A stretch of 64,000 nucleotides of DNA from Marinobacter segnicrescens (GTDB taxonomy: Bacteria > Pseudomonadota > Gammaproteobacteria > Pseudomonadales > Oleiphilaceae): contig NZ_FOHZ01000010.1 in NCBI RefSeq assembly GCF_900111555.1, forward strand, positions 62,001 to 126,000. Direction: 5' to 3'. The position numbers were made by a program, and so were the translations under genes. Shown in pieces: positions 1-8,422 of the stretch (the first letter of the stretch is position 1; each line of letters begins with the position of its first letter). Under the pieces are notes generated by a model that had not been told where the DNA came from, did no database searches, and saw only the letters and a list, made by a program, of their open reading frames with translations.

Positions 1-3000
1 CCCCATCGCGGACCTCACCCACGTGCTGGAAGACCTTTTTGAACGGGTCGCGGACGGCCGCATCGAGGCCAGCGCCGGGATGCTCGACCTGCTGTTTGCC
101 TGCCACGACCGGCTCGCGGGCATGGTGGATGAGATTGCGACAGCCCGGCCCTGTGCCCGGGCGACGGGACTGATCAATCAGGTACAGGCTATTATCAATG
201 GGGAACCGGCCGGCGCAGTCACTCAAAGAGCGGACGTCGACACCGCAGCCACACAGCCGGAGACTGCCGCGCCCGATCAGGCCGAAGTCCCGGAAGCCGA
301 ACTCAGCGAAGAGGCTCCGGAACTCACCGCTGATGAACTCACGGGCATGTTCCTCGAGGAAGGCCTGGACATCAGCGAATCCATCGAGGAAAGCCTGTCC
401 CAGTGGCGAGAGGATCCGGAGCAGCTCACGGGGATTACCCAGCTTCAGCAGGAGCTCCATAGCCTCAAGGGCGGAGCGCGATTGGCCGATATGGACGCAG
501 TAGCAGACCTGGCCGAAGCCTGGTCTGATGCACTCGGCCCTCTGCTGGAAGGTTCCGGCAACCAACCGCTGGTGCTGACCCTCAGCGAAAGGGCGAACGC
601 GGGCCTCAAGGCCATGCTCGAGCAGCTTGAGGAAGGCAACCGGCCGCAACCGGACACCGGCCTTTTGCGCCTGCTGCAGGAGGCGGCCAGTCACCTGGAC
701 GAAGAAGGGGACGCGACCCCGGAATCGGCCACTGCCGACGACGATAAGCCCGACACCGAAGTACTGGAGATTTTCCTGGAGGAAGCCGGGGAAATTCTGG
801 ACCAGCTGGAACAGCTGCTGGCCGACTGGCGCCAGGAACCGGAAAGCCAGAACTTCAGCCACGAGGCCCAGCGTGCCCTGCACACCCTCAAGGGTGGCGC
901 CCGCCTGTCTCGCCAACCCAGGCTCGGGGACCTGTCCCACGAGTTCGAGGCGATGCTCACCGAACTGGGAGACCAGCCCCCCGCCCAGGACGACTGGAAG
1001 AAAATCACCGAACACCACGATGCATTGATAGCGTCTGTCGCCAGGATTCGTGAGAACTTCGAGAACTACCTGGCCAGCCAGGCGCCGGACCTTGCCACCC
1101 CGGTCAGTAGCGACCAGTCCAGGGCGGGCGAATACCGTGGGCCGTCCGCCAGTGCCGAATCGGCACCGGTCGTCAGCAAGCCACAAACAGCCCGCAAGGC
1201 CATAGAGAAGCGCCGCAAGGACAGTGCAAGGGCAGCACAGGAAACCATCCGCGTCTCTGCCCCCTTGCTGGACGAGCTGGTTAACCTGGCTGGTGAAACC
1301 AGTATTACCCGTGGCCGGCTGGAACAGCAGAACAGTGACTTCGGCCATACCCTGGACGAAATGGCAGCCACCATTGACCGTCTGCGCGAGCAGTTGAGGC
1401 GAATGGACATCGAGACCGAGGCCCAGATCCTGTTCCGCGCTGAGCAGGAGCATGGCCCGGACTACGGTGACGACTTCGACCCGCTGGAAATGGATCGTTA
1501 TTCGTCGATCCAGCAGCTGTCCCGGGCCCTGAGCGAATCCGCCTCTGACCTTGCTGACCTGCGGGAAACCATGTCTGACCGGGTGAGGGACACCGACACC
1601 CTGCTGGTGCAGCAGTCCCGGATCAACACCGAGCTGCAGGAAGGTCTGATGAAGACCCGGATGATCCCGTTCGCCTCCATGGTGCCCAGGCTTCGACGGA
1701 TCGTCCGGCAGATCAGCGGCGAGCTGGGCAAGAAGGTGGAATTCGACGTCCGCAACGCAGAAGACGAGCTCGACCGCAACATTCTGGAGCGCATGGTGGC
1801 CCCTCTCGAGCACATGCTCCGGAACGCCCTGGACCACGGCATCGAGACTCCGTCGGACCGGGCCAGGGTCGGCAAGCCGGAAACCGGTCAGGTGACTCTG
1901 AGCCTGAGCCGTGAAGGTGGCGAAGTGGTATTGCGCATGACCGACGACGGCGCAGGCATTCCCAGCGCGGTTATCCGTCGAAAGGCCATCGAGCGGCGCC
2001 TTCTGGGCGAGCACGAAGACCTCAGCGAGCGGGAAATCCTGCAGTTTATCCTGCAGCCGGGCTTCTCCACGGCCGAGGCGGTTACCCAGATTTCCGGCCG
2101 GGGCGTAGGCATGGACGTGGTCGCCAGCGAGATCAAGCAGCTCGGTGGCAGCCTGGACATTGACTCACAGGTGGGCCACGGAACCACCTTTACCGTGCGA
2201 CTGCCGTTTACGGTATCGGTCAACCGGGCGCTGATGGTTTCTACCGGCGAGGACTTCTATGCGATCCCGCTGAACACCATCGAAGGTATCGTGCGGGTCA
2301 GCACCTGGGAGCTGGAAGAGTATTACCAGCCGGACGCGCCCCTCTACGAGTACGCCGGCCAGCAGTACCGCCTGCAGTACCTGGGCGGCCTGCTCCACAG
2401 CGACCACCGCCCCAAATTGCAGGGCCAGGCGCTGCCGTTGCCGGTAATCCTGGTGAGGGGCTCCGAGCAGCCCATGGCCCTGCAGGTAGACAGCCTGCTG
2501 GGTAGCCGGGAAATCGTCGTTAAATCCCTCGGGCCCCAGTTCAGCTCTGTGCGCGGGGTATCCGGTGCCACCATCCTGGGTGATGGTAATGTCGTGGTGA
2601 TTCTGGACCTGCCGGCCATGATCCGCTCCGATATCCTGTCCGAGCGACAGCGCCTGGCCGCTCAGGCCGCGCAGCAACAACAATACCGGGAAGACCGGCC
2701 CACCCTGGTTATGGTGGTGGACGACTCGGTGACTGTGCGCAAGGTCACCTCGCGCCTGCTGGAACGTAACGGCATGGAAGTGGTCACCGCGAAGGATGGC
2801 CTTGATGCCGTGGCCCAGCTACAGGACCACAAGCCGGACATCATCCTGCTGGATATCGAAATGCCCCGGATGGACGGCTTCGAGGTAGCCAGCTTCGTGC
2901 GCCACGATGACGACCTTCGGGAAGTGCCGATCTGCATGATCACCTCCCGTACCGGCGCCAAGCACCGTGATCGCGCCCTGGCGCTGGGGGTCAACGAATA

Positions 3001-3085
3001 TCTGGGCAAGCCATTCCAGGAAACCGAGCTGCTTGACACAATCGAGCGCCTGACCAGCGAAGAGCCTGTAAACGGAGGGCGTTGA
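1..3085 (+). CDS. chpA: ChpA-type hybrid chemosensory histidine kinase (5' truncated)
   Basis: Signalling kinase of the Pil-Chp system that controls type IV pilus motility. The frame is open to the left window edge, so the true start and the first Hpt modules are outside; the GTG at 23 is internal. In the visible part, Hpt domains have phosphoacceptor histidines in HSLKGG (about residue 146 counted from base 23) and HTLKGG (about 287). Then come the CheA dimerisation region (LLDELVNLAGE), an HATPase with NALDHGIE, DDGAGI and GRGVGMDVV boxes, a CheW-like domain, and a C-terminal receiver with VVDDS and DIEMPRMDG (Asp about 944). Several Hpt domains plus a fused receiver separate ChpA from flagellar CheA. 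The stop overlaps the next ATG by one base (TGATG), preceded by GGAGG, indicating coupling to chpB. Confidence 0.93.
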   Translation, partial: PIADLTHVLEDLFERVADGRIEASAGMLDLLFACHDRLAGMVDEIATARPCARATGLINQVQAIINGEPAGAVTQRADVDTAATQPETAAPDQAEVPEAELSEEAPELTADELTGMFLEEGLDISESIEESLSQWREDPEQLTGITQLQQELHSLKGGARLADMDAVADLAEAWSDALGPLLEGSGNQPLVLTLSERANAGLKAMLEQLEEGNRPQPDTGLLRLLQEAASHLDEEGDATPESATADDDKPDTEVLEIFLEEAGEILDQLEQLLADWRQEPESQNFSHEAQRALHTLKGGARLSRQPRLGDLSHEFEAMLTELGDQPPAQDDWKKITEHHDALIASVARIRENFENYLASQAPDLATPVSSDQSRAGEYRGPSASAESAPVVSKPQTARKAIEKRRKDSARAAQETIRVSAPLLDELVNLAGETSITRGRLEQQNSDFGHTLDEMAATIDRLREQLRRMDIETEAQILFRAEQEHGPDYGDDFDPLEMDRYSSIQQLSRALSESASDLADLRETMSDRVRDTDTLLVQQSRINTELQEGLMKTRMIPFASMVPRLRRIVRQISGELGKKVEFDVRNAEDELDRNILERMVAPLEHMLRNALDHGIETPSDRARVGKPETGQVTLSLSREGGEVVLRMTDDGAGIPSAVIRRKAIERRLLGEHEDLSEREILQFILQPGFSTAEAVTQISGRGVGMDVVASEIKQLGGSLDIDSQVGHGTTFTVRLPFTVSVNRALMVSTGEDFYAIPLNTIEGIVRVSTWELEEYYQPDAPLYEYAGQQYRLQYLGGLLHSDHRPKLQGQALPLPVILVRGSEQPMALQVDSLLGSREIVVKSLGPQFSSVRGVSGATILGDGNVVVILDLPAMIRSDILSERQRLAAQAAQQQQYREDRPTLVMVVDDSVTVRKVTSRLLERNGMEVVTAKDGLDAVAQLQDHKPDIILLDIEMPRMDGFEVASFVRHDDDLREVPICMITSRTGAKHRDRALALGVNEYLGKPFQETELLDTIERLTSEEPVNGGR

Positions 3086-4143
3086 TGACCACGGACGGCG
3101 AGCGACCAGCTGTAGCCATCGTCTCTGATGATGTGTTGCAGCGCCACCGTCTGCAGGAAACGACAGGTCGTTTCGGGCTACGCCCGGGGTTTTCCGGCTC
3201 GCCGGAGCGTGTACAGGGCTACGAGGCCTTACCGGAAGCCAACCTCTGGCTGATTACCCTGGAGGACGAAGCGGACCACCCGCAGCTGTTCGACCACCTG
3301 CTGGACCATACCGACGCTCCCATCCTGTTCGGTATCGATCCAGCGCCCAGGCCCGGCAGCCGGGACTTTGTCCGCTGGGAACGACGGCTGCTGGAAAAGC
3401 TGGAAAAGCAGCTCGGCCCGCTGGAACAGACGGAGTCCGGAGAGGACCTGGCGGAGCTCGCCGAGCAGCCTTCACTCCCGACCAGTGGCATGGATGTCGA
3501 GTTGCCCACCTGGATCATCCCGGCCCAACCAGGGCAGCAGGCGGAGGAGATCTGGATACTGGGAGCCTCGCTGGGCGGCCCAGCGGCAGTGAAGTGCTTC
3601 CTTGATCACCTGCCACCCGGATTGCCGGTGGGCTTTGTGTACGCCCAGCATATCGACGGCAACTTTACCGATGTGCTGGCCCGGGTGCTGGGCCGCCACG
3701 CCCACTACCGGCTCCAACGGGCTCAGGAAGGCATGCGCATCGCCTGTGGCAGGGTGACCGTTATACCGGTGGACAAGGAGTGGGGCCTGACCGCCGATGG
3801 CGCCCTGACCGAAAAAGACCGACCCTGGCCTGGCCCCTATGGCCCCTCCATCGACCAGGTCCTGCTGAACTTTGGCGATCATTTCCGGGGTCGCTGCCAT
3901 GCCATCCTGTTTTCCGGCATGGGAAATGACGGGGCTGTCGCGGCGCCCATGCTGAGGGCCTTCGGCAGCCAAATCTGGGTACAGGCCAGTGACACCTGTG
4001 CCAACAGTGCCATGCCTGAGGCCGTTGCCGGAACGGGCTGTACCAGCTACTCCGGTTCGCCGCAGGAGCTGGCCCGGGCACTGGTACGAACGCTGGCCGA
4101 CGCAGCCCTGGTGAAACAGACAACGTCGCAGGATGTAACCTGA
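3085..4143 (+). CDS. chpB: ChpB, CheB-type receptor methylesterase
   Basis: Removes methyl groups from chemoreceptor glutamates in the Pil-Chp pathway; cytoplasmic, 352 residues. The C-terminal half is a CheB esterase with a complete triad: Ser162 in GASLGG, His189 in AQHI and Asp282 in GMGNDGA. The N-terminal ~110 residues resemble a receiver by position, but no convincing phosphoacceptor Asp box is visible, so regulation by phosphorylation is doubtful. ATG at 3085 is preferred over the TTG at 3082 because GGAGGG lies seven bases upstream and the ATG overlaps the chpA stop. The gene follows chpA and precedes a CheW gene, as expected for the chp cluster. Confidence 0.9.
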   Translation: MTTDGERPAVAIVSDDVLQRHRLQETTGRFGLRPGFSGSPERVQGYEALPEANLWLITLEDEADHPQLFDHLLDHTDAPILFGIDPAPRPGSRDFVRWERRLLEKLEKQLGPLEQTESGEDLAELAEQPSLPTSGMDVELPTWIIPAQPGQQAEEIWILGASLGGPAAVKCFLDHLPPGLPVGFVYAQHIDGNFTDVLARVLGRHAHYRLQRAQEGMRIACGRVTVIPVDKEWGLTADGALTEKDRPWPGPYGPSIDQVLLNFGDHFRGRCHAILFSGMGNDGAVAAPMLRAFGSQIWVQASDTCANSAMPEAVAGTGCTSYSGSPQELARALVRTLADAALVKQTTSQDVT

Positions 4144-4155
4144 GGACCGAGAATC

Positions 4156-4629
4156 ATGAGCGAGACCACCCCACAAACTCTGCACTGTGTACTTATTCCG
4201 ATGGACAACCGGCAATTGCTGCTGCCTAACGTGTCCATCGCGGAGGTGGTGGACCATGACGCCACCCTGAGCAAAGCCGGGGATCAGCCCTGGCTGGCCG
4301 GCTACCTGGACTGGCGCGGCCAGAAACTGCCAGTGATCTCCTATGAAGGTGCCAATGAACAGCAAGCCACTCAGCCGGAAGCCGGTCGCGGGCGGATTGT
4401 CGTCCTGAACACCATCGGTCCGGATCACGGCCGCCTGCCTTTCATAGCTATTGTGACCCGGGGTATCCCCAGCCAGGCACGACTGGACTCGAAACAAGTG
4501 CAGGGCCTGGAGACGGCCGATAACGGCCCGGCGGACCTGATGCAGGTTGAACTGGAGGGAGAGCCGGCGTGGATTCCCAACCTCGAATACCTGGAAAGCC
4601 TGGGTCTCCAGGCGCTGACAACAGCATGA
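4156..4629 (+). CDS. chpC: ChpC, CheW-like coupling protein
   Basis: A 157-residue single-domain CheW-like protein, probably an adaptor linking chemoreceptors to ChpA. The fold is suggested by the start LHCVLIPMDNRQLLLPN, followed by VSIAEVV and the YLDWRGQKLPVISYE strand region, typical of CheW/ChpC. It lies 12 bp after chpB in the same direction and closes the chp cluster. No separate promoter is obvious. Identification as ChpC rather than another CheW paralogue rests mainly on context. Confidence 0.85.
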   Translation: MSETTPQTLHCVLIPMDNRQLLLPNVSIAEVVDHDATLSKAGDQPWLAGYLDWRGQKLPVISYEGANEQQATQPEAGRGRIVVLNTIGPDHGRLPFIAIVTRGIPSQARLDSKQVQGLETADNGPADLMQVELEGEPAWIPNLEYLESLGLQALTTA

Positions 4630-4705
4630 CACCAGGCCTGGCACCGGCCCAGGGTATTAGCCACTCACCAGCGACTGTGGGCTAACCGCCTGACGTTTTT
4701 CTCCG

Positions 4706-4745
4706 AATCCGGGTAATGTTATACTGTTACAACATTACCCGGATT
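4706..4745. promoter_or_regulatory. Zur-type operator and promoter of zur-znuCB
   Basis: A perfect 15-bp inverted repeat (4706-4720 and 4731-4745) with a 10-bp centre. The inner part, with half-sites TAATGTTAT and ACAACATTA, resembles gammaproteobacterial Zur boxes. A TATACT hexamer at 4720-4725 could be the -10 element, so repressor binding would cover the promoter. The repeat ends seven bases before the zur ATG, so the 5' leader would be about 20 nt with no strong ribosome-binding site. Autoregulation of zur-znuCB by zinc-loaded Zur is inferred from position and motif. Confidence 0.8.
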
Positions 4746-4752
4746 AGCCTCT

Positions 4753-5247
4753 ATGCCCCATAACGCGCTGCCCTATCGCCCCCACAATCACGACGCCTGT
4801 GTCAGGGATGCCCTGGCCGAGGCGCGCGCCATCTGTCAGGCCCGCAACGCGCGCCTCACCCCTATCCGCCAGCGGGTACTGGAGCTGATCTGGGAATCCC
4901 ACAAGCCCCTGGGCGCCTATGACCTGCTCGGCATGCTTGCCCAGGAAGGCCATAACGCCGCACCACCAACGGTCTATCGTGCGCTGGACTTCCTCCAGCA
5001 ATATGGGCTGGTGCACCGGATCGCCTCCCTGAACGCCTTTATCGGCTGCAGTCACGCTCGCGAACACCACACTGGCCTGTTCCTGATTTGCCAGGGCTGC
5101 CGGAATGTCCACGAACTGGCATCGGAGGGGGTTGCACGGGCTATCGAAGCTGCCAGCAGCGCCGAAGGCTTCACCCCGGTTGAAACCACCATCGAAGTGG
5201 CTGGCCTGTGCCCCCGTTGCCAGCAACAAACGACGACGCCAGTATGA
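4753..5247 (+). CDS. zur: Zur, zinc-responsive Fur-family repressor
   Basis: Fur-family transcriptional repressor, 164 residues, that shuts off zinc uptake when zinc is sufficient. The winged-helix part is seen in RLTPIRQRVLELIWESHKP and APPTVYRALDFLQ. Metal-binding features follow: CSHAREHHTGLFLICQGC and a C-terminal CPRC, the two CxxC pairs of the structural zinc site. Adjacency to znuC and znuB and the operator just upstream support Zur rather than Fur or PerR. Its stop overlaps the znuC ATG (ATGA at 5244), so the three genes are probably one transcript. Confidence 0.92.
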   Translation: MPHNALPYRPHNHDACVRDALAEARAICQARNARLTPIRQRVLELIWESHKPLGAYDLLGMLAQEGHNAAPPTVYRALDFLQQYGLVHRIASLNAFIGCSHAREHHTGLFLICQGCRNVHELASEGVARAIEAASSAEGFTPVETTIEVAGLCPRCQQQTTTPV

Positions 5248-6041
5248 CGGACCGCCGCAACCAGCCGCTGGTCAGCCTGGACCAGGCCTCCGTCATGTTC
5301 GACGGAAACCCGGTGGTAGACCATGTCAGCCTGACCGTAAACCGTGGCGACATCGTGACCATTATTGGCCCCAACGGTGCCGGCAAGACCACCCTGATCA
5401 AGGCGGTTCTGGGCATCCAGCCGCTAACCCACGGGACGATCCGCAAAGCACCATCGATACAGATCGGCTATGTCCCCCAGCACCTTCAGCTGCAGCCAAC
5501 CCTGCCCCTGAGCGTACGCCGGTTCATGGCCCTGACCGGGGCACCGGAGACTGACACCCGGGCTGCACTGGACAGGACCGGTATCGGGCACCTGTTTCGC
5601 AAGTCAGTCCATCACCTGTCCGGCGGTGAGATGCAGCGATTGCTGCTGGCCAGGGCCCTGGTCCGCAAACCCGACCTGCTGGTCCTGGATGAACCCGCCC
5701 AGGGGGTCGATATCAACGGCCAGGCAGTGCTGTACGACCTGATACGGGCGGTTCGCGACGAACTTCAATGCGGTGTGATCATGATTTCCCACGACCTGCA
5801 CCTGGTCATGGCCGCCACCGACCGGGTGATCTGCCTGAACCAGCATGTCTGCTGTAGCGGCTACCCGGCAGATATTTCCCATGATCCTGCCTTTGTAGAA
5901 ACCTTCGGCCGGCCGGTGGCGGAAAGCCTGGCGGTTTACCATCACCACCACACTCACCGCCACGACCTTCATGGCGATATCATCGAAGGCCAGCCGGAAA
6001 CTCCCCACTGCGAACACGACCATCACCATGCCCCTTCTTGA
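5244..6041 (+). CDS. znuC: ZnuC, zinc ABC importer ATPase
   Basis: ATP-binding subunit of the high-affinity zinc importer, 265 residues. It has Walker A GPNGAGKT, the Q-loop region YVPQH, signature LSGGEMQRLLLARAL, Walker B LLVLDEP and the switch histidine in MISHD. The C-terminus is strongly histidine rich (YHHHHTHRHD and CEHDHHH), as in many ZnuC proteins. ATG 5244 is chosen because it overlaps the zur stop as ATGA; an earlier in-frame start at 5208 would add 12 residues inside zur. It overlaps znuB by 14 bases. Confidence 0.93.
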   Translation: MTDRRNQPLVSLDQASVMFDGNPVVDHVSLTVNRGDIVTIIGPNGAGKTTLIKAVLGIQPLTHGTIRKAPSIQIGYVPQHLQLQPTLPLSVRRFMALTGAPETDTRAALDRTGIGHLFRKSVHHLSGGEMQRLLLARALVRKPDLLVLDEPAQGVDINGQAVLYDLIRAVRDELQCGVIMISHDLHLVMAATDRVICLNQHVCCSGYPADISHDPAFVETFGRPVAESLAVYHHHHTHRHDLHGDIIEGQPETPHCEHDHHHAPS

Positions 6042-6840
6042 CCTGATCCTGGACGACTTCTTCTGGCGCGCGTTGCTTGGGGGGCTCGGGGTAGCTTTGC
6101 TGGCAGGCCCCCTGGGCTGCTTCGTGGTGTGGCGGCGCATGGCCTACTTTGGCGACACCCTGGCTCACTCTGCACTACTGGGTGTGGCCCTGGGCTTTCT
6201 TTTCCACACCAACCTCAACCTGAGTGTCGCCGCCACCTGTGTTGCGCTGGCGTTGGTCCTGGTATTCCTCTCCCGCAGCCGGGCCCTGGCCACGGACACC
6301 TTACTGGGCATCCTGGCTCACAGCGCGCTGGCCATCGGCCTGGTAGCGCTCAGTTTCATGCCGGACGTGCGGGTGGACCTGACCGGCTACCTGTTCGGTG
6401 ACCTGCTGGCCATGACCCGCCAGGACCTGGCGTGGATCTTTGGTGGCGGCGTGGTGGTTCTGGGGCTGTTGTGGTGGCTCTGGCAGGGCTTGCTGATGGC
6501 CACCATCCATGAGGAACTGGCCCGCGTTGAAGGCTTCCCTGTTGCCCGACTGCAACTGGTGCTGATGGTGATTTTCTCGCTGGTGATCGCCGTGGCCATG
6601 AAAATGGTAGGGGTTCTTCTCATCACCGCCCTGCTGATCATTCCCGCCGCCACAGCCCGGCGCCTGGCCAGCAGCCCGGAGAAAATGGTCCTGATGGCCA
6701 TTGGCTTCGGCATGGTTGCCGTAGCCAGCGGCCTGGGCCTGTCCTGGAACCTGGATACCCCGGCCGGACCCTCCATTGTGGTTTCAGCGTTCGTGACCTT
6801 CCTGCTGGTCTATTCCCTGATTCGGCGCGGCCGCGCCTGA
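6028..6840 (+). CDS. znuB: ZnuB, zinc ABC importer permease
   Basis: Inner-membrane permease of the ABC-3 family, 270 residues, with about eight hydrophobic segments and the family-typical GDTLAHSALLGVALG motif near residues 45-60. It pairs with ZnuC to import zinc delivered by periplasmic ZnuA. The ATG at 6028 lies inside the 3' end of znuC, giving translational coupling. No znuA gene is in this window, so the binding protein must be encoded elsewhere. Co-transcription with zur predicts repression by zinc. Confidence 0.92.
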   Translation: MPLLDLILDDFFWRALLGGLGVALLAGPLGCFVVWRRMAYFGDTLAHSALLGVALGFLFHTNLNLSVAATCVALALVLVFLSRSRALATDTLLGILAHSALAIGLVALSFMPDVRVDLTGYLFGDLLAMTRQDLAWIFGGGVVVLGLLWWLWQGLLMATIHEELARVEGFPVARLQLVLMVIFSLVIAVAMKMVGVLLITALLIIPAATARRLASSPEKMVLMAIGFGMVAVASGLGLSWNLDTPAGPSIVVSAFVTFLLVYSLIRRGRA

Positions 6841-6938
6841 CGCCGGGCACATTGCTTAAACCCGACAGGCTGCTAGAGTGAAGATTGATTGCAGGCTCCG
6901 GCAATCAAGGCCGGGAGGACAGCAAACAGGAAGCGCTC

Positions 6939-8408
6939 ATGGACCCTCAATCCACGTCAGGAAGGCCCGCCTACCTCTGGTGGTTGCTGCCGGTTCTGGT
7001 GCTGGCCGGTGGCCTGCTGCTGACCACGCTGATTGCGCCACGGAGCCAGGCACCGGTACAAGCCCTTACCCAGGACCTGTCACGGGCCCATCATGATCAG
7101 CTTAGCCGTGCGCTCGTGGAACGAGCCGCAGACGTCCTCATTGCGGCTCGCTCAATCACCAGTCCCGGCACCGCCGCCAGTACCGATACCGACGCGTTCA
7201 AACGCCAGGCGGTGTCCTTGCTTGGCGAGTTTCCCGAAGTTGCCGGGGTGGAATTGCTCACCCTGGTCAGCCACGACCAGCGCGCCATGGTGGAACGGCA
7301 ACTCAGTGAACAGGCGGGTCAGTTTATCCGTTTCGCCCGCTGGACCGGCACCCGTGACACTGAACCGGCAGAACCGGCTGATCGCTACCTGGTCATCCGC
7401 CAGGGTGTTTTCCAGCCGGAAACCGGCCCCGGCGTGTCCGGCCTTGGCCTGGTCGCCACTTCCGTGCCCCATTGGCGGGATGCCCTGCGCCGAGCAAGGC
7501 GGGAAAACCGGCCCACTGCCACTACCGTGACCGAACTGCAACGCAACGGCGGTGAACAGCGTGCATTGCGGGTATTTATCCCCTTCCAGGATGAGGGAAA
7601 ACCGGAGGAAGACCGGCACCTCCTCGCCCTGGTGATACGCCCTGACCACTGGCTGGAACGGCAACTGGATGGGCTTCACGACACCCGCTGGCAGGTGGAG
7701 GTACACGACATCTCACAGCACGCCCGCCAGCCCCTGGCTACCCTGCCCTCGGCGACCCCTCCTGCCACTGACACGCCGGCTACACGTTCCACACTGACAC
7801 TCGCCAACCGCCAGTGGATGCTCAGTACCCGTCCCGCTGATGCGTGGCTCGGCAGCCTTCGTCAGCAGGCCCTCTGGCCTGCGTGGCTTGTCGGTCTGGC
7901 CGTCACCCTCCTGGCCGCAAGTCTGACCGCCTGGGCCTGCTGGCAGTTGATGGCACACAAACGACTGCTCTACCGTCGCACCCGCCGTGCCCGCAGACTG
8001 GGCCAACAACTGGACAACACCCGGGTGGAAAAAAACATCCTGCACCACTCCCTGCAGGAGAGCGACCGCCGGGCCAGGGACCTGATCGAACTGGGAGGGG
8101 GCATCTTTGCTGAGCTGGACGAAGGTCGCCACATCGGATACCTGTCGCCCCAGGCTGCCATCCTGCTGGATATTCCCTCCACCGAACTGATAGGCACTCC
8201 ACTTGACGCATTGTTTGCCGAAGAGGGAAAACGCGACCTGGCGATGACGTTCGATGCCGCTCGAAGGGACCAGGGGATTGAGCGCCTGGATACTGAAATG
8301 GTGACCCAGGACGGTAGGTCGCTTGCTATCACACTGCGGGTCAAGGCCCTTAAAGACCCCCTCAGCGGCTGTGCCGGATTTCGTGTGTCACTGACACCCA
8401 GACAATAG
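6939..8408 (+). CDS. Membrane-anchored PAS sensor protein without output domain
   Basis: Not a family I can name. The 489-residue protein has an N-terminal membrane segment (about 10-32), a periplasmic region of roughly 280 residues, a second membrane helix (ALWPAWLVGLAVTLLAASL, about 305-330), a basic coiled-coil stretch and a C-terminal PAS-like domain (YLSPQAAILLDIPSTELIGTPLDALF). The chain ends right after the PAS, with no kinase, GGDEF, EAL or methyl-accepting module. ATG 6939 is preferred over a start 18 codons earlier because it directly precedes the membrane anchor and has AGGAAG upstream. It follows znuB by 98 bp in the same direction, but a role in zinc is not shown. Confidence 0.7.
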   Translation: MDPQSTSGRPAYLWWLLPVLVLAGGLLLTTLIAPRSQAPVQALTQDLSRAHHDQLSRALVERAADVLIAARSITSPGTAASTDTDAFKRQAVSLLGEFPEVAGVELLTLVSHDQRAMVERQLSEQAGQFIRFARWTGTRDTEPAEPADRYLVIRQGVFQPETGPGVSGLGLVATSVPHWRDALRRARRENRPTATTVTELQRNGGEQRALRVFIPFQDEGKPEEDRHLLALVIRPDHWLERQLDGLHDTRWQVEVHDISQHARQPLATLPSATPPATDTPATRSTLTLANRQWMLSTRPADAWLGSLRQQALWPAWLVGLAVTLLAASLTAWACWQLMAHKRLLYRRTRRARRLGQQLDNTRVEKNILHHSLQESDRRARDLIELGGGIFAELDEGRHIGYLSPQAAILLDIPSTELIGTPLDALFAEEGKRDLAMTFDAARRDQGIERLDTEMVTQDGRSLAITLRVKALKDPLSGCAGFRVSLTPRQ

Positions 8409-8422
8409 GTTACCCGCTGGTC

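Noticed and set aside
3472-4644. A 390-codon open frame antisense to chpB and chpC.
   Set aside because: It lies fully across two well-recognised genes, has no recognisable domain, and reflects GC-rich codon bias.
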